In this document: one piece after another, positions 46,576 through 57,780 of the stretch | How positions within the stretch are numbered: the stretch's first letter is position 1 | Layout of the letters: each line of letters starts with the position of its first letter | Assembly (NCBI RefSeq): GCF_000471905.2 | Contig: NW_006499728.1 | Span: forward strand, 1,595,086-1,659,085 | Length of the DNA: 64,000 nt | Reading direction: 5' to 3' | Origin: Amborella trichopoda | Taxonomy: Eukaryota; Streptophyta; Magnoliopsida; Amborellales; Amborellaceae | The notes under the pieces: model-generated | Database searches by the model: none | The model's input: the letters and a program-made list of their open reading frames with translations, nothing else | What the model was told of the DNA's origin: nothing | Translations under genes and position numbers: made by a program

Positions 46576-48929
46576 AAGGCTTTCTAACCATTGAATTGCA
46601 ATTTTTAATGTGCGAATGGAAGACCACTCATTATAGCGTCCTGCTACCTCCAGACCACCTAATTTTGATCTGATTCTACATTTTTTTTTGGTGCTTATTT
46701 GTTCAATGTTTTTCTCATGGGTGGCGTTTCTAAGCGTTGGCTGACTCATATATTCATTTGTGTTCCCTTCTAATATTCATCTTAAAGATGGATTTTGGAT
46801 TTAAATCTTTAGGGACCCATAATCTATACAATGGTGATCATAAATATAAAAATAAGTGAATTTTGAAATACAAAAATAGGTCTTTTTTTATGAGATATTT
46901 TCCACCCCTAAATTTAGATTTTGGCACACTTTTTTTTTACATCCATATTAAAGATGGACGTTTGATGGTCAGGGTTTCGTGTGTCCCCTGACTCACCAAG
47001 TACCTTTCCTTTTCTTATCACGATGCCCTTCATGCTTTCCTAAAGAACAAGTATCTGGTGAGTCCGCTGCCTCATATTCATGGATTTGTAATTCCACATA
47101 ATAATTATTGAAGAATTAAATTGGGCTATCCAAAAAAAAGCACAAACATAATTATTTTTAAGTCTTCAAATTTCAATTTTTTAAGATTCATCATTGTAGT
47201 GATTCACATGGTAGACTTGTAAAATTTGAATCCAAAATTCCTCCATAATTTGAATTTGGGCAAGGTGAACTTACTGCATAAAATTTTGGATCCAAATTCC
47301 ATGTTTAAGATGAATTTCTTAGATCCATCTTTATTCCACCTTGAAATCAATTTTCAGAAAATAATTTAGTTCATATTTTAGTCAGGGAAGAGAGATTGAT
47401 TTCAGGCACTTAATACACTTCGAAATCATTTCGTGATCTGGATATTTTGAAATTAAATAAGGAAAAATATTTGGTGAGTCAGCGGATTCACGCATTTGCT
47501 TGCATCCCTCTCTAAAGTCCATCTAAAGATGGATTTTGAATGCTAATCTCGATGATCATGTACGCTAATCTCGATGATCATGTATTTGAATTTTTTTTTT
47601 TGAAGAATAAATAGTATTTTTAAACTTTTTTCCTATACCATTTTGACTTTAATTCGGGCACCCTATATGAATGTTTGATGCATGAGAAGATGATCAAAAC
47701 TAGGTGAGTCGGCTGACTCACCAAAATCGTGTCCATTACATAAAAATTGTGGATAAAACGGTAAATAACTTATTTCTCAACAATATTTTAATCGTTGTTT
47801 TTTTTTTTTTTTTAATTTACAGGGCACTATGTTATGTTCCTTTGGGAGAATAATTTATTTCTACTCCCTCGGTCAAACGGCTTTTGTGATTTTTTTTGAG
47901 TCTGAAATTTTTGGAACCACTTAAAAATCAATAGATAACTATTCTCAAAAGAAAAAAAAAAATTAAAATTTGAGTTTTCTCACGCTTAAATCTCACTATC
48001 AAAAAATTGGATGGTCTCTATTCATTCTTGAGACATTATTATTTTTTAAGTGCATAGAGAGTACAATTTTTATTATTAAGGCTAATCATGGGTTAAAAAG
48101 GGTACATCCAAAAATTTTGGAGTCCTAAAATTGATTCTAGATAGGCTTTTACCCAAGGGAGTAATAGACAATATGCTCGCGGGAGTATCATATCGGCTTG
48201 TTGTAAAGGGAAAGGTTTATGCACTTCTCCCATTATAAAAAAGTTTTATACTTACCTCTTCATCCAGCCGTCCAATTTAGATTAAATAAGCTATGACCAT
48301 TCGATGTAGATTTGATGCTTCAGAGTACTTTGTTTTTAATTTTTATTTTTATAAATATAAAATTTGTTACATGTCATCATCTCAATTAGGCGCACTAAAA
48401 AATTATAAAAAACATTTTTAATGAAATAAAATGACCAAAATACCATAAAAGTTTTAGAGGTATTTTGGTCATTTTATTTTATCAAGAATATTTTTTTATA
48501 TTTTGTAGATACAAGTTGAAGAGAGGAGTGGACACCCAAAATTTGGTATGAAAATGTTTTGTAAAAAATTTAAAATAAAATAGTGTAGAGGCGTAACCTT
48601 ATAATTAAATCCCCCTCAACACGTCATTTAGATGTGACAACTAGATAAAAATAAATATATAACTATTATACATCAAGGAGAAGTATAGAAAGCTTGCCCT
48701 ATTTATAATTCTAAAGGGAAAATTGTTTCATGCGGGCTGACCACATTTCTACATATGCGGTCCAGAAAGGGTAAAGAATCTATTTTAAATATGGATGCAA
48801 GTAAGAGTTCCATCTAAAAATAATAGAAACTAACAATCTAAATGTTTTCTTACTAGAATTATTATTTATAAGTTTTAAAATTTATTTATTTTTTCATATT
48901 CATGAACTATTACATGTCCTTAAAAATTT
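46576..48929. other. Gene-free stretch with GGTGAGTC palindromic motifs
   Basis: Recurrent AAAGATGGATTTTGGAT words and GGTGAGTC/GACTCACC inverted pairs at 46988-47072, near 47474 and at 47703-47722. They look like ends of a small dispersed repeat. Poly-T/A tracts are common. No gene is seen. Confidence 0.5.
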
Positions 48930-49310
48930 AGGGAAAAGTTTATATAGCGCTGAGGCTCTAAACAATCAAATTAGAGCCTACCTCAAAAATCTCAGTAGAA
49001 GAGGTTATTTTGACGCTCAAATATCCTCAAATTGATCATCTCGACATCAAAATGGATGGACATGAGAAAAAAATGGATTTCAAGTTTTGAAAATAGTTTG
49101 TAACGCATTTTTGGACCGTCAATTTTCAAGTTTTCATAGATTTGTCGATCTACATTATTTTTGAAGCTTTAAACTTTAAAAATAAAGGTGAAAATATATT
49201 TTAAGGCTATCACAAAGATTTCCACTATTTAAACCACATTTCTCAACACTATTTGGAGGTAGGCTCTAATTTGATTGTTTAGGGCCTAGGCTCTACACAA
49301 ACCACACCCT
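48930..49310. mobile_element. hAT-like palindromic MITE, inverted orientation
   Basis: 381 bp, AGGGAAAAGTTTATATAGCG to CTACACAAACCACACCCT. Flanks AAAAATTT (48922-48929) and AAAAATTA (49311-49318) match 7 of 8. Reads in opposite orientation to the adjacent copy at 49320. Terminal 60 bases are a near-complete inverted repeat containing CTCTAAACAATCAAATTAG and its complement. Confidence 0.85.
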
Positions 49311-49319
49311 AAAAATTAA

Positions 49320-49704
49320 GGGGTGCTGTTTGTATGGAGCATATGCTCTAAATAATCAAATTAGAGCTTACTTTCAAATAGTATAGAGAAATATAATTTC
49401 AATGCTGAAAATCTTTATGAGGACCTTACAATATATTTTTATTTTTATTTGTAAAGTTTAAAGCTTAAAAAATAGTGTAGATCGACATATCTATAAAAAC
49501 TTGAAAATTGATGGTCTTAAAATGCATTACAAAATACACTATTTTCAAAACTTTAAATCCATTTTTTTCTCATGTCTATGCATCTTGATATCGAGATGAT
49601 CAATTTGAGGATATTTAGGTATCAAAACAACCTCTTCTAGTGAAATTTTTTAGGTAGGCTTTAATTTGATTGTTTAGAGCCTCGATTTTATATAAACTTT
49701 TCTC
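49320..49704. mobile_element. hAT-like palindromic MITE with perfect 8-bp target duplication
   Basis: 385 bp flanked by AAAATTAA at 49312-49319 and 49705-49712. Begins GGGGTGCTGTTTGTATGG and ends TATAAACTTTTCTC. It directly abuts the inverted copy on its left, separated only by the duplicated target bases. Confidence 0.88.
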
Positions 49705-49712
49705 AAAATTAA

Positions 49713-50340
49713 GTCTTAAAATCTATCTAAGAAATGGATTTATTAAGAGATCCGAATTTCTATAGACTTAGCCGCATAGAATCCAGGCCCTATTTAAAAT
49801 TCTAGAATGATTTATTTTAGGGAAAATATCTTCATATTTTTTATTTTTAAGTTTTATTTCACAATAAACTCAAGGTTTTAAAAGATATTTTGGAGCATTA
49901 AAATTATAAATTTTGTTTCTTCTGACCCTTTAAACGAATTTAAATTTATATTTTTTAGGCTAAACAAATATAAAAAGACGATATTTTTTAAAAGCTATCC
50001 TCTCTAACTTTGAGAGAGAGAAAAGAGTTTCATAGAGGTGACAGGTTATACAGAGGAGAGATGAAAGTAGAGAGAGACGAGAGAGACATAAAAAAAAGAA
50101 AAAAAAAAGTTTGAAATATATAAATAAAGAGAGAAAAACGATTGAATTTAAAAATAACAAGTCTTTTTCATATTTATTTAAATTAAAAAATAAATATAAA
50201 ATAATCTAAGAGTTAAAAATATTTTTTGAAACCTTAAAATTATCACGAAAAAAATATATAGATATTTTATCTTTATTTTATAGGTAACTTTCGGTAATAT
50301 TTCCCATCCCCTCCAACTATCGATCCAAAAACCCAAACAT
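49713..50340. other. AT-rich distal upstream region of DGAT2
   Basis: A/T- and GAGAGA-rich sequence with no open frame of interest. It changes sharply to mixed composition at about 50285, where the compact DGAT2 promoter begins. Confidence 0.5.
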
Positions 50341-50436
50341 CCACGTGGCAATGACTCTTGTGAACCACGTGGCACTATCTGGTGACCTTTCCAGACCCGG
50401 GCACGTCACCAGTTGCCTTTGGACTTGGCACGTGTC
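50341..50436 (+). promoter_or_regulatory. G-box/ABRE cluster of the DGAT2 promoter
   Basis: Three CACGTG hexamers at 50342-50347, 50366-50371 and 50429-50434; the first two are in CCACGTGGCA/C contexts that also match the ABRE core ACGTGGC. A further GCACGTCACC lies at 50401. Such elements bind bZIP and bHLH factors and are typical of ABA- or seed-responsive promoters. Regulation by ABA is an inference. Confidence 0.75.
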
Positions 50437-50437
50437 T

Positions 50438-50445
50438 CTATAAAG
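50438..50445 (+). promoter_or_regulatory. TATA box of DGAT2
   Basis: CTATAAAG 43 bases before the start codon, immediately after the last G-box. It predicts a very short leader of roughly 15-20 nt. Confidence 0.65.
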
Positions 50446-50487
50446 GGTTAACCTCTCAAAGTCTTGCCGTTGTTTTCTGAGAAAATA

Positions 50488-53400
50488 ATGGAAACACCCA
50501 ACGGAAAACAAGACGGAAATGGTGACGCCGCCGTCACGGAAGCACGGCCCGCCGTCCTCAAGCGGACGGAGTATGACGCCGTCCGCTCTAATGTCGCCGT
50601 CTTCTTCTGGTTGGGAGCCATCCACTGTAACGCCTTCTTAGTCTTAACGGCGTTTGCTCTCTTCCCAAGCTGGCGTTCGCTCCTGTACGTTAACTTTCCG
50701 TCTCCTCTCCGTTAACTGAACCTTCTTTCCTTTTGTGTTCATGAGAAAAAGGGGAATTTCCTTTTTTTTCATTTTTTTGGCGGCTGGAATTATTTATTTG
50801 TTACTGATGTTTAAGGATATTGGGGTTGCTGATTTTGCTAATGCTGATTCCTTTGGATGATAAGAGCAAATTGGGTCAGGACATAGCTAGGTATTACCCC
50901 ATTTTTTGTTTTTTGTAATTTCAGTTTTTGCTCTTTTTTTTGATGAATTTATGATTTATTCTTGGTAAATATGTTTATGGATTATCTCTTTTTTAAAATA
51001 AATTTCTTATTTTTATTCTTGGTAAACTTATATTTATATATATATATATTTTTTTTGCAGGTTTGTGTGTAAATATGCATGTGGGTATTTCCCAGTAACT
51101 CTACATGTTGAGGATATGAAGGCTTTCAGCCCCAATAGAGCTTATGGTAAGTAACGTTGGTGTTCTTTTTCTTTCTTTTTTTGGGTAATTTGAAGCTCCA
51201 ATTTGTTTTTTTTTTTCTTTTTGTTATTATATATCCTTTCTACTTTTTCTCAGCGCACTTGTTTATGGTTATTTTCTTGATTTGTGTAATTTTTTATTTT
51301 CTTCCAGTTACTGCATTTTACTTATTTGATGAGTTTATCTCCATTCCATTTACTCTTTTTTTTTTGTCTCTTTTTATTCTATTTTTTGGTTAATTTCACT
51401 AGGAACAGGTACTGGGACTTTGCTCACGCATGCCATTTACTTCTCTCTCTTTTTTTTCTTTTTTTTTATTCCTTTTCTTTTTTTTCATTGTCTCCTTTTT
51501 TTGGCTCTGAAAATTGATAGGTGTACTATATTAGCAATGTTCCATGTGTCTCCCTGTACAAATGATTTACGTGTATGTATGGAGAAATCTAGTCATCTTG
51601 ATTGTATTGACTGCGAGTGATCGAACACTGTACCAGGTCGGCGTCAACTATGTTTGTCAAACCATAAGTAATGCGTGATATCGTTGTTGGCTCACTTCAA
51701 GAGACGTATAAGTTATATGTGGGAGGAGCCGCATAGAAAGATTTCCCCCTTAGAAAATGTTTGTCTTGTTGATCAAAAGTATAAAAAAGCTCTACGTGAA
51801 AAGCTTTTTCTTGTGTTAAGTGGTCATCCCTTTTGGCCCAAGTGAATCTAAATGACTGGATAGACGCCAAGCATGGTTCTTATTTGTAGCTGCCATTCAA
51901 GTTCAGACTTACTCTCCTACTGGTTAGCAAAAGCTTCAATTGTGATGTCTAACTTCAATCCACTGATTCCTTACTGTAATGGCCTCCACATCTTTCCTAT
52001 AACTCTCTCCAATAATGGAGGTCGTGCAATTGGCCTAGGTTGGGTAAAGTGTCTGACAATTGCAGCACTGTTTCCCAAGTTCGAATACTACTGCTGAACT
52101 ATTCGGAAAAGAAAGGAAGAAAGATGTTATATTTACTTAGAGAAAAAAAAAATAAAATGGAATGAGGCAGAATCTGATGCTTCACATCAAACCAAGATTT
52201 TATTCCAATTATTTCTTTCCCTTCATCCCTGCTGAAAATGTGCTTGCTGTTTGTGCCACCCATGGTTGTAGATCGAATAAGGGGCTGTCACCATCTATGA
52301 CTTACTGATTGCAACAAAGATTTGGGATTTTGTGAGGCTAGTGACTTGACTATCTATTGAGGAGTTGGGCAGCTGTGTTGCCTTCTAGATAGGAAGCACT
52401 AGTAAGGGGAAAGGTTTTCGACTTTTGTTACCCAAAAGTCAGCAGAAAAGTTAATCTTTCAATGGTGGCCTAGTTTTTTAGATTCCCGGTAGGCACATGT
52501 CTTGGTTTCAAGGAGATTTGGTTATTGATGATTTTAATTTACATTTATGCTTAAAAAAGTATTATGAACACCAACAGTTAAAAAACAAATGAAAAAAAAG
52601 AAAAAAAAGAACTTTTAGTAGTGGTATATTTGAATGCATATTTTAAGACCCAAATGCATTATGTAGTGTGTGAGCTCGCATACACAGGTTTTCTATTTTT
52701 CTTTGTTATATGCACATGGAAATAATGTGAATGCTGTCATCATGACTAGCGATCATGTATTCAATGACATGATCAGAGATATTGAGGATTGTTGTTTCAT
52801 CAGATATGGGTTAATTGATGTAAATATTACTCTTCAGTGCATTAGTTCAACAGGAGAAATTGCATGCTTGCTTACTAGTTTGTGAATGATATAGTAAACT
52901 ACCAACAGTTTTCCTTATCAGCAGAGAATCCAGTTTGTGGGGATCGGGTAGTTAAAACATTAATATACTGAATCTGTGTGTATGTCTTATTTTGGCAAGT
53001 TGTTTTCTGCTTTGAAAGTTGTCTATTTTTATTGTACTTTTGATGCCCCTGCTGTTTGTGCTTAGGAAGTATGTGTATTTATGCACTGATAGTTACTGTG
53101 TTTTTGTGAATTCCTGCATAATTTTCCATAATTTCCTCAGGGTAGTAATTTTGAGTTTCTTATGCGTCTTTGCCTTTACAAAATTCTTCTGTGATCATCA
53201 ATGCAACTACTCAAATAAAGTGTTCTTTGGTTTCTACTTGAGAGATATTAGTGCTTTTTTAGAGCTTATAGTCTTATACCCATCTGCCTTCATAATGTTT
53301 TCGAGTAAAATCAAAGCAACTCATTCCAGCGAAGAATGTTCATGCTCCAGATTGCTCGTTTAGGATTTCATGCATTTTGTAGTTTTACAATTTTATGTTT

Positions 53401-56400
53401 ACAATTCCCTTAGTATTTCCAGGGAAGGCTTCCTCTCTTTGGAAGATAGAAATACTTGGTCTATCTTCTCTCATCTTGCTTTGATGATTATATGATATTC
53501 TCAGGCATCATCCAGATGAACCCATTCATAATTAATCATTCTTACTTCTTGGATATGACTGCCATTTTCATTAAAAATCCACTGAAACACCCTCTTTTTC
53601 AAGTAAATGTCCTTTTTAATGTATAGTTTCTTGGTAATCTCAAAATACACACAGTGGATGCTATGGCCCCCGTCCCTGGAATTTCTTACTCTATTTCATT
53701 TTGTTTTAACCATTTTGTTTTGTTTATTTATGCCTTTGATTGATCTGTAAACTGATTATTTATTTAAGCATTACTTTCCCAATTTGTTTTGGTGCAGTCT
53801 TTGCCGTTGAACCTCACTCAGTTCTTCCTATCGCCATTGTCTCCCTGTGCAACTTCACAGGGTTCATGCCTCTGCCTAAAATAAAGGCTCTTGCAAGCAG
53901 TGCGGTAAGCTTTGGTTCATGAGCTGAAAAAATATGCATTAACCCTTGGAAATGTACTCCTTAAACAACTTTTAAGGGATATGATCACAGCTTTGGTATC
54001 CAGTATCCATTCTCAATAATAGATGATGGAGTTTATCTGTGGCTCCTGATAAGTGACATCAATGGATAGTTTCAACAGTCTATTATTTAGAATGGATGGT
54101 GGATACACTGCCTATGTGCTTTGGAAGATATACTCCCAAACTTTAATCATGAGAACCAGAGAAAAAATACCACAATCCATTTGATTATTGAAAAGCTATG
54201 ACTGTTATCACCGTCCAATCGATTAATGGTGGAGATACGGTGTGAGCTGCCTCGTGGGTCATGTTGTCTTGTTATGATTCACTCTCTCTCTCCATTACAG
54301 TACACCAAGCAATGGGACGGTGATAACACTTAATGGCCGCTGGTTTTATGTAATGATATGGATCATGTTGTGCTTTCCCTTTCATCTTCTGGAGAGCGTT
54401 TTCTTGGTTATGATTTTTGTGTCTTTTGTTTCTTTTGTCTTGTGTTTCCCTTTCCTTTTTTACTTCATGATCAAATAAGGACATTGGTTTTCATTATTTT
54501 TGGTTAGATATTTTACACACCAATTCTTCGTCATATTTGGACATGGATGGGACTTGTTGCTGCTACAAAGAAGAACTTTGTTTCATACTTGAGAGATGGC
54601 TACAGTTGCATTGTCATTCCTGGCGGGGCTCGCGAGATAATGTATATGGAGAAGGGATCTGAGGTTGGTAATGAAGATTCATTGAATTTGCATGGCTATG
54701 TTTTCTTGATATGAACAATTGATACTCGATTTCTGCCTACGCTGAAAAATAAAGGATTAATCATTAAGGTCCAGAGCTCGAGTCAGCTGGCTCTATGACT
54801 CGGGCAAGTCTCAATAGGACTCGTCCGAGTCTCAGTGACTAAAAGATAGTAGGGTTTAGGACCCAGTGAGTTCTGAGTTTTGGAAGTGGACCCGGCACCT
54901 TAACGTGTCCAAGTAACTTGGGCAAATCCGAGCATGAGTCACTGAGTTGGAGAACACTGATTATACGCACATTTCTAAACTAATTAACATAATATTGACG
55001 GTTTCTTAATTAACATTCTTTGCTTACCTTAGGTGGCCTATCTCAAGGCAAGGACTGGATTCGTTCGTGTTGCCATGGACATGGGTAGCCCTTTAGTCCC
55101 TGTATTTTGCTTTGGTCAGGTAAAAATTGCATGTCTATATACTGTTACACAATACATTCAGGTATGGTCATACATATAGTCAACAAAAAAGTACTTATTT
55201 ATGCAAATGTACAAACATACACATATATGTACCTATAATTCAGTGATAGGAATCAAACTTTAAATGGATTGCTGCGATTCTCAACAACTAACCCATCGAG
55301 TGCAGGCCCGACATAACATAAATATACACACGCATGCATAAGTTGAAATATGAATGCATGCGCATGTATATTTGCATCATCATCATCATCATAGCCTCTT
55401 CCCCATTAATTGGGGTGGGCATGTAGCTATGTCTGCATGCATCTTTTTTTTTCTTCTTTTTCTTTTTCCCCCCTCTGGCTAAGTTTGTCAGCATAATTAC
55501 TTGATTGTTCTGAATTTCAGCTGATTATTATCTATTTTGCAAGGGCACAGAGTGATATATATAGTTGGTGGAAAGGGAAAGGGGACTTATATGTCCGAGT
55601 AACTAAAGCACTCCGCTTCACTCCTCTTGTATTTTGGGGGCGGTTTGGGTATTTCCTACACCCCTTTTCTTACCATTATTTGAAGAGGTGCTTAGTGCGC
55701 GAATTTGTATATCTCGAGACTCGTAGCCATCACATCTTGATTGGACAACAGTGAGTGGGACGAGAACAATATCATAAGCTGACTCTTGCCATGTTCGTCA
55801 GCCATTATTAATGCGTAATATTGTTGTGTGCTGGCTTGACTGTCCAATCAAGATTGGATAACTAGATCATATGTATATCAGCCTTTTGGTAAATCTTCAA
55901 GAATAATGATCTTTTCCAACATATTGTTTCTCCACTCTAGACCCTCTTACTAGTTTAAGTTCTCGTCTTTGTTTTATATTTTCAGAGATGAATTGTTGTC
56001 CCTCTCTCTCTCTCTCTCTCAAGAAATTGCTTATTATTTTGTGCTCTCTTTCTCTCTCTCTCTCAAGAAATCGCTCATTATTTTGTGCAGGCCTATCCCG
56101 TATCGTCGACCAATGCATGTTGTAGTAGGGAGACCAATTGAAGTGAATAGAAATCACCAGCCTACCAAAGAAGAGGTGGGGTGCATTCTTTGTTGATTTA
56201 CTGGTCACTTGAGGAAATGAAAGAGTTTGTATAGGGTTGCAACTTTAATAAAATGTAGAATTAAGCTGCACATCAAAAATCCATCATAAAAGATTGTTTT
56301 GATGTTGGAAAGCCCTCTAATTGATCATCTAGAAATCAAGATGTACGAATATGGAAAAAAAAAGAGATTTCGAGTCCCAAAAATAACGTATCTTGCAACA

Positions 56401-56765
56401 TATTATTTAGACCGTCCATTTTGAAGATTTTCGAAGTGTTTATAGATCTACTTGATTGAACTATTTTTGGAGTTTAAGATTTTACAATTAGAGATGAAAA
56501 TAGATTTCTCAAGCCATCTTAATAATTTTTGACACCAAAATTATATTTACGATCAAACTTGGAGGTGCACCTTAATTTGATTGTTTAAAATTGCAACGTT
56601 ATACAAACCGCACCTTTTGAAGAATAGGTTCGAATGCACCATTGACTTTGAATTTTGTTTCAGGTTGCTGAAGTTCATCAGAAATATACGGAGGCTCTTA
56701 GAGAGCTTTTTGAGAGGCATAAAGCTGAAGCCGGGTATGCTGAATATCAGCTGAGAATACTGTGA
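50488..56765 (+). CDS. DGAT2: Diacylglycerol O-acyltransferase 2 (DGAT2)
   Basis: Catalyses the last step of triacylglycerol synthesis, acyl-CoA plus diacylglycerol, at the ER membrane. Nine exons: 50488-50684, 50816-50890, 51061-51146, 53798-53904, 54508-54663, 55033-55119, 55551-55648, 56091-56175, 56664-56765; all GT-AG, total 993 nt (330 aa), close to plant DGAT2 length. Two adjacent hydrophobic segments around residues 37-80 form the membrane hairpin. EPHS at 124-127 is the plant version of the HPHG acyltransferase motif. PGGAREI (193-199), [10 protein letters not shown] and [10 protein letters not shown] (to 236) and [14 protein letters not shown] follow. The C-terminus ends LRIL. The upstream TTG at 50464 is in frame, but the ATG at 50488 is the natural start. 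Introns 3 (2.65 kb), 4, 5, 7 and 8 carry repeats or MITEs. Exon 7 uses acceptor CACAG at 55550; the nearer AAG at 55544 would give a stop. Confidence 0.95.
51147..53797 (+). other. Large intron 3 of DGAT2
   Basis: 2651-bp intron between the NRAY and VFAVEPHS coding parts. It contains T-rich tracts near 51180-51510 and an AATGCGTGATATCGTTGTTGGCT patch near 51670 resembling one in intron 7. Open frames inside are composition artefacts. No nested gene recognised. Confidence 0.6.
54203..54328. mobile_element. Short MITE in DGAT2 intron 4
   Basis: Perfect 14-bp inverted repeat TGTTATCACCGTCC (54203-54216) and GGACGGTGATAACA (54315-54328) bounding 126 bp. No coding capacity and superfamily not determined. 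Confidence 0.7.
54770..54965. repeat. GACTCG-rich dispersed repeat in DGAT2 intron 5
   Basis: Dense GACTCG/CGAGTC/CTCGGGC words, similar in style to stretches in PFP alpha intron 1 and 3' region. GC-richer than the surrounding intron. Confidence 0.5.
55734..55854. mobile_element. Short MITE in DGAT2 intron 7
   Basis: Perfect 13-bp inverted repeat ATCTTGATTGGAC (55734-55746) and GTCCAATCAAGAT (55842-55854) with a further inverted AACAATAT / ATATTGTT pair inside. 121 bp, non-coding. Confidence 0.7.
56004..56068 (+). repeat. Duplicated CT-tract unit before DGAT2 exon 8
   Basis: The unit (CTCTCTCT)AAGAAATYGCTYATTATTTTGTG occurs twice in a row (about 56004-56043 and 56050-56087), the second ending in the exon 8 acceptor GCAG at 56090. 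The upstream copy lacks the AG, so only one acceptor is usable. Confidence 0.8.
56220..56618. mobile_element. hAT-like palindromic MITE in DGAT2 intron 8
   Basis: Fills most of the 488-bp intron. Left AGAGTTTGTATAGGGTTGCA, right TTGCAACGTTATACAAACCG then CACCTT. Core GATCATCTAGAAATCAAGAT, GACCGTCCATTTTGAAGATT and TAGATCTACTTGATTG is collinear with the family (in the inverted orientation). The copy lies between the splice sites and leaves exons untouched. Confidence 0.8.
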
Positions 56766-57524
56766 TAGAAGCACATGTTGCTCTCTTTATGATGTCATTT
56801 GTTATCTAGCAGGAAATTTTTATTGTACTGGTTCAAACTAGGTTTCAAATCAGTGAATGGAAGCCTCTCTCTGTGTTATATGGTAGGAATTCTCATTATA
56901 TGATTTCTATATGCACACACAAAAGCTTAGAACTCTTTTGATGAAAGGAAAACTGATTTGAGAGAGTATATGTTTTGACCTAAGAGTAAATGTTTCAATC
57001 CAAGTCTAGAATCCAGATTGGTAAATCATCTTCCCTCTTTCTCTCGGAAGGGTTTACAATATTCTTCAAGTGGTCAAATCAACTAGTTTAGCACGGGAGG
57101 AGTAATTATGAAATTATAATTATTTAGGCACTTAGAAATATTTTCAAAGTGTTTAAATTGGTCCTTTCCATATGGAACCCTGCAAGGATGTACAAGTAAG
57201 AGCTTTTGGTAGGTTGGTTCTATTCAAGTGGTGTCAAGTGAACTGATATAAATATACTTGTTTGTTGTGGGTAAAATTTTTATTATGGAATTAATTTTTT
57301 TCCTGTCCATGAATATAGAAGTACAATAGTCATTTAACTTGAATTATATTTTCCCGGGCCAAACCCCCACTGACTTACCGCTTTATTTACCCAAAAAATA
57401 AAATAGCTCTAGCAAGATATTGACTTTACCTATGCATGTTGAGGGCTGGAAGTTTGGAATTTCAATTTTTTTTTTCACCGGAAATCTTTATTCTAGGTTT
57501 CTGACCATAAATGATCAAGGCCTT
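56766..57524. other. DGAT2 3' region and intergenic DNA
   Basis: Presumed 3' UTR, then gene-free AT-rich sequence. No clear poly(A) signal singled out. Confidence 0.4.
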
Positions 57525-57780
57525 AGGGGTGGCAACCGTCGGGTCAGGTCTAGCAGGACTTGGACCCGATCGGACCCGACTAAAAAAATTAAAATATCTA
57601 TGTATTTAATTATATTTAAATATATTTCATATATTGGGACTCAAAAAATATTACTGGACCTAGGTCCAAACCCAAATAGTGATCTTGGACTCAGATTGAC
57701 CCGTTAGGTCCAATTTTTGGACCCATACTTGGATGTGAATTGGGTCTACCTGGGTTGGGTCCAAGTCCATTGCCACCGCT
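57525..57780. mobile_element. hAT-like MITE with GGGTGGCAA-type ends
   Basis: Left AGGGGTGGCAACCGTCGGG, right GGGTCCAAGTCCATTGCCACC then GCT; AT-rich centre and GGTCC-rich shoulders as in the 2547 copy. ATCAAGG to the left and ATCAAAGG to the right are suggestive but offset from the ends. Confidence 0.65.

Noticed and set aside
53019..53363. 114-codon open frame in DGAT2 intron 3
   Set aside because: AT-rich hydrophobic translation without a family match and inside an intron with good splice sites.
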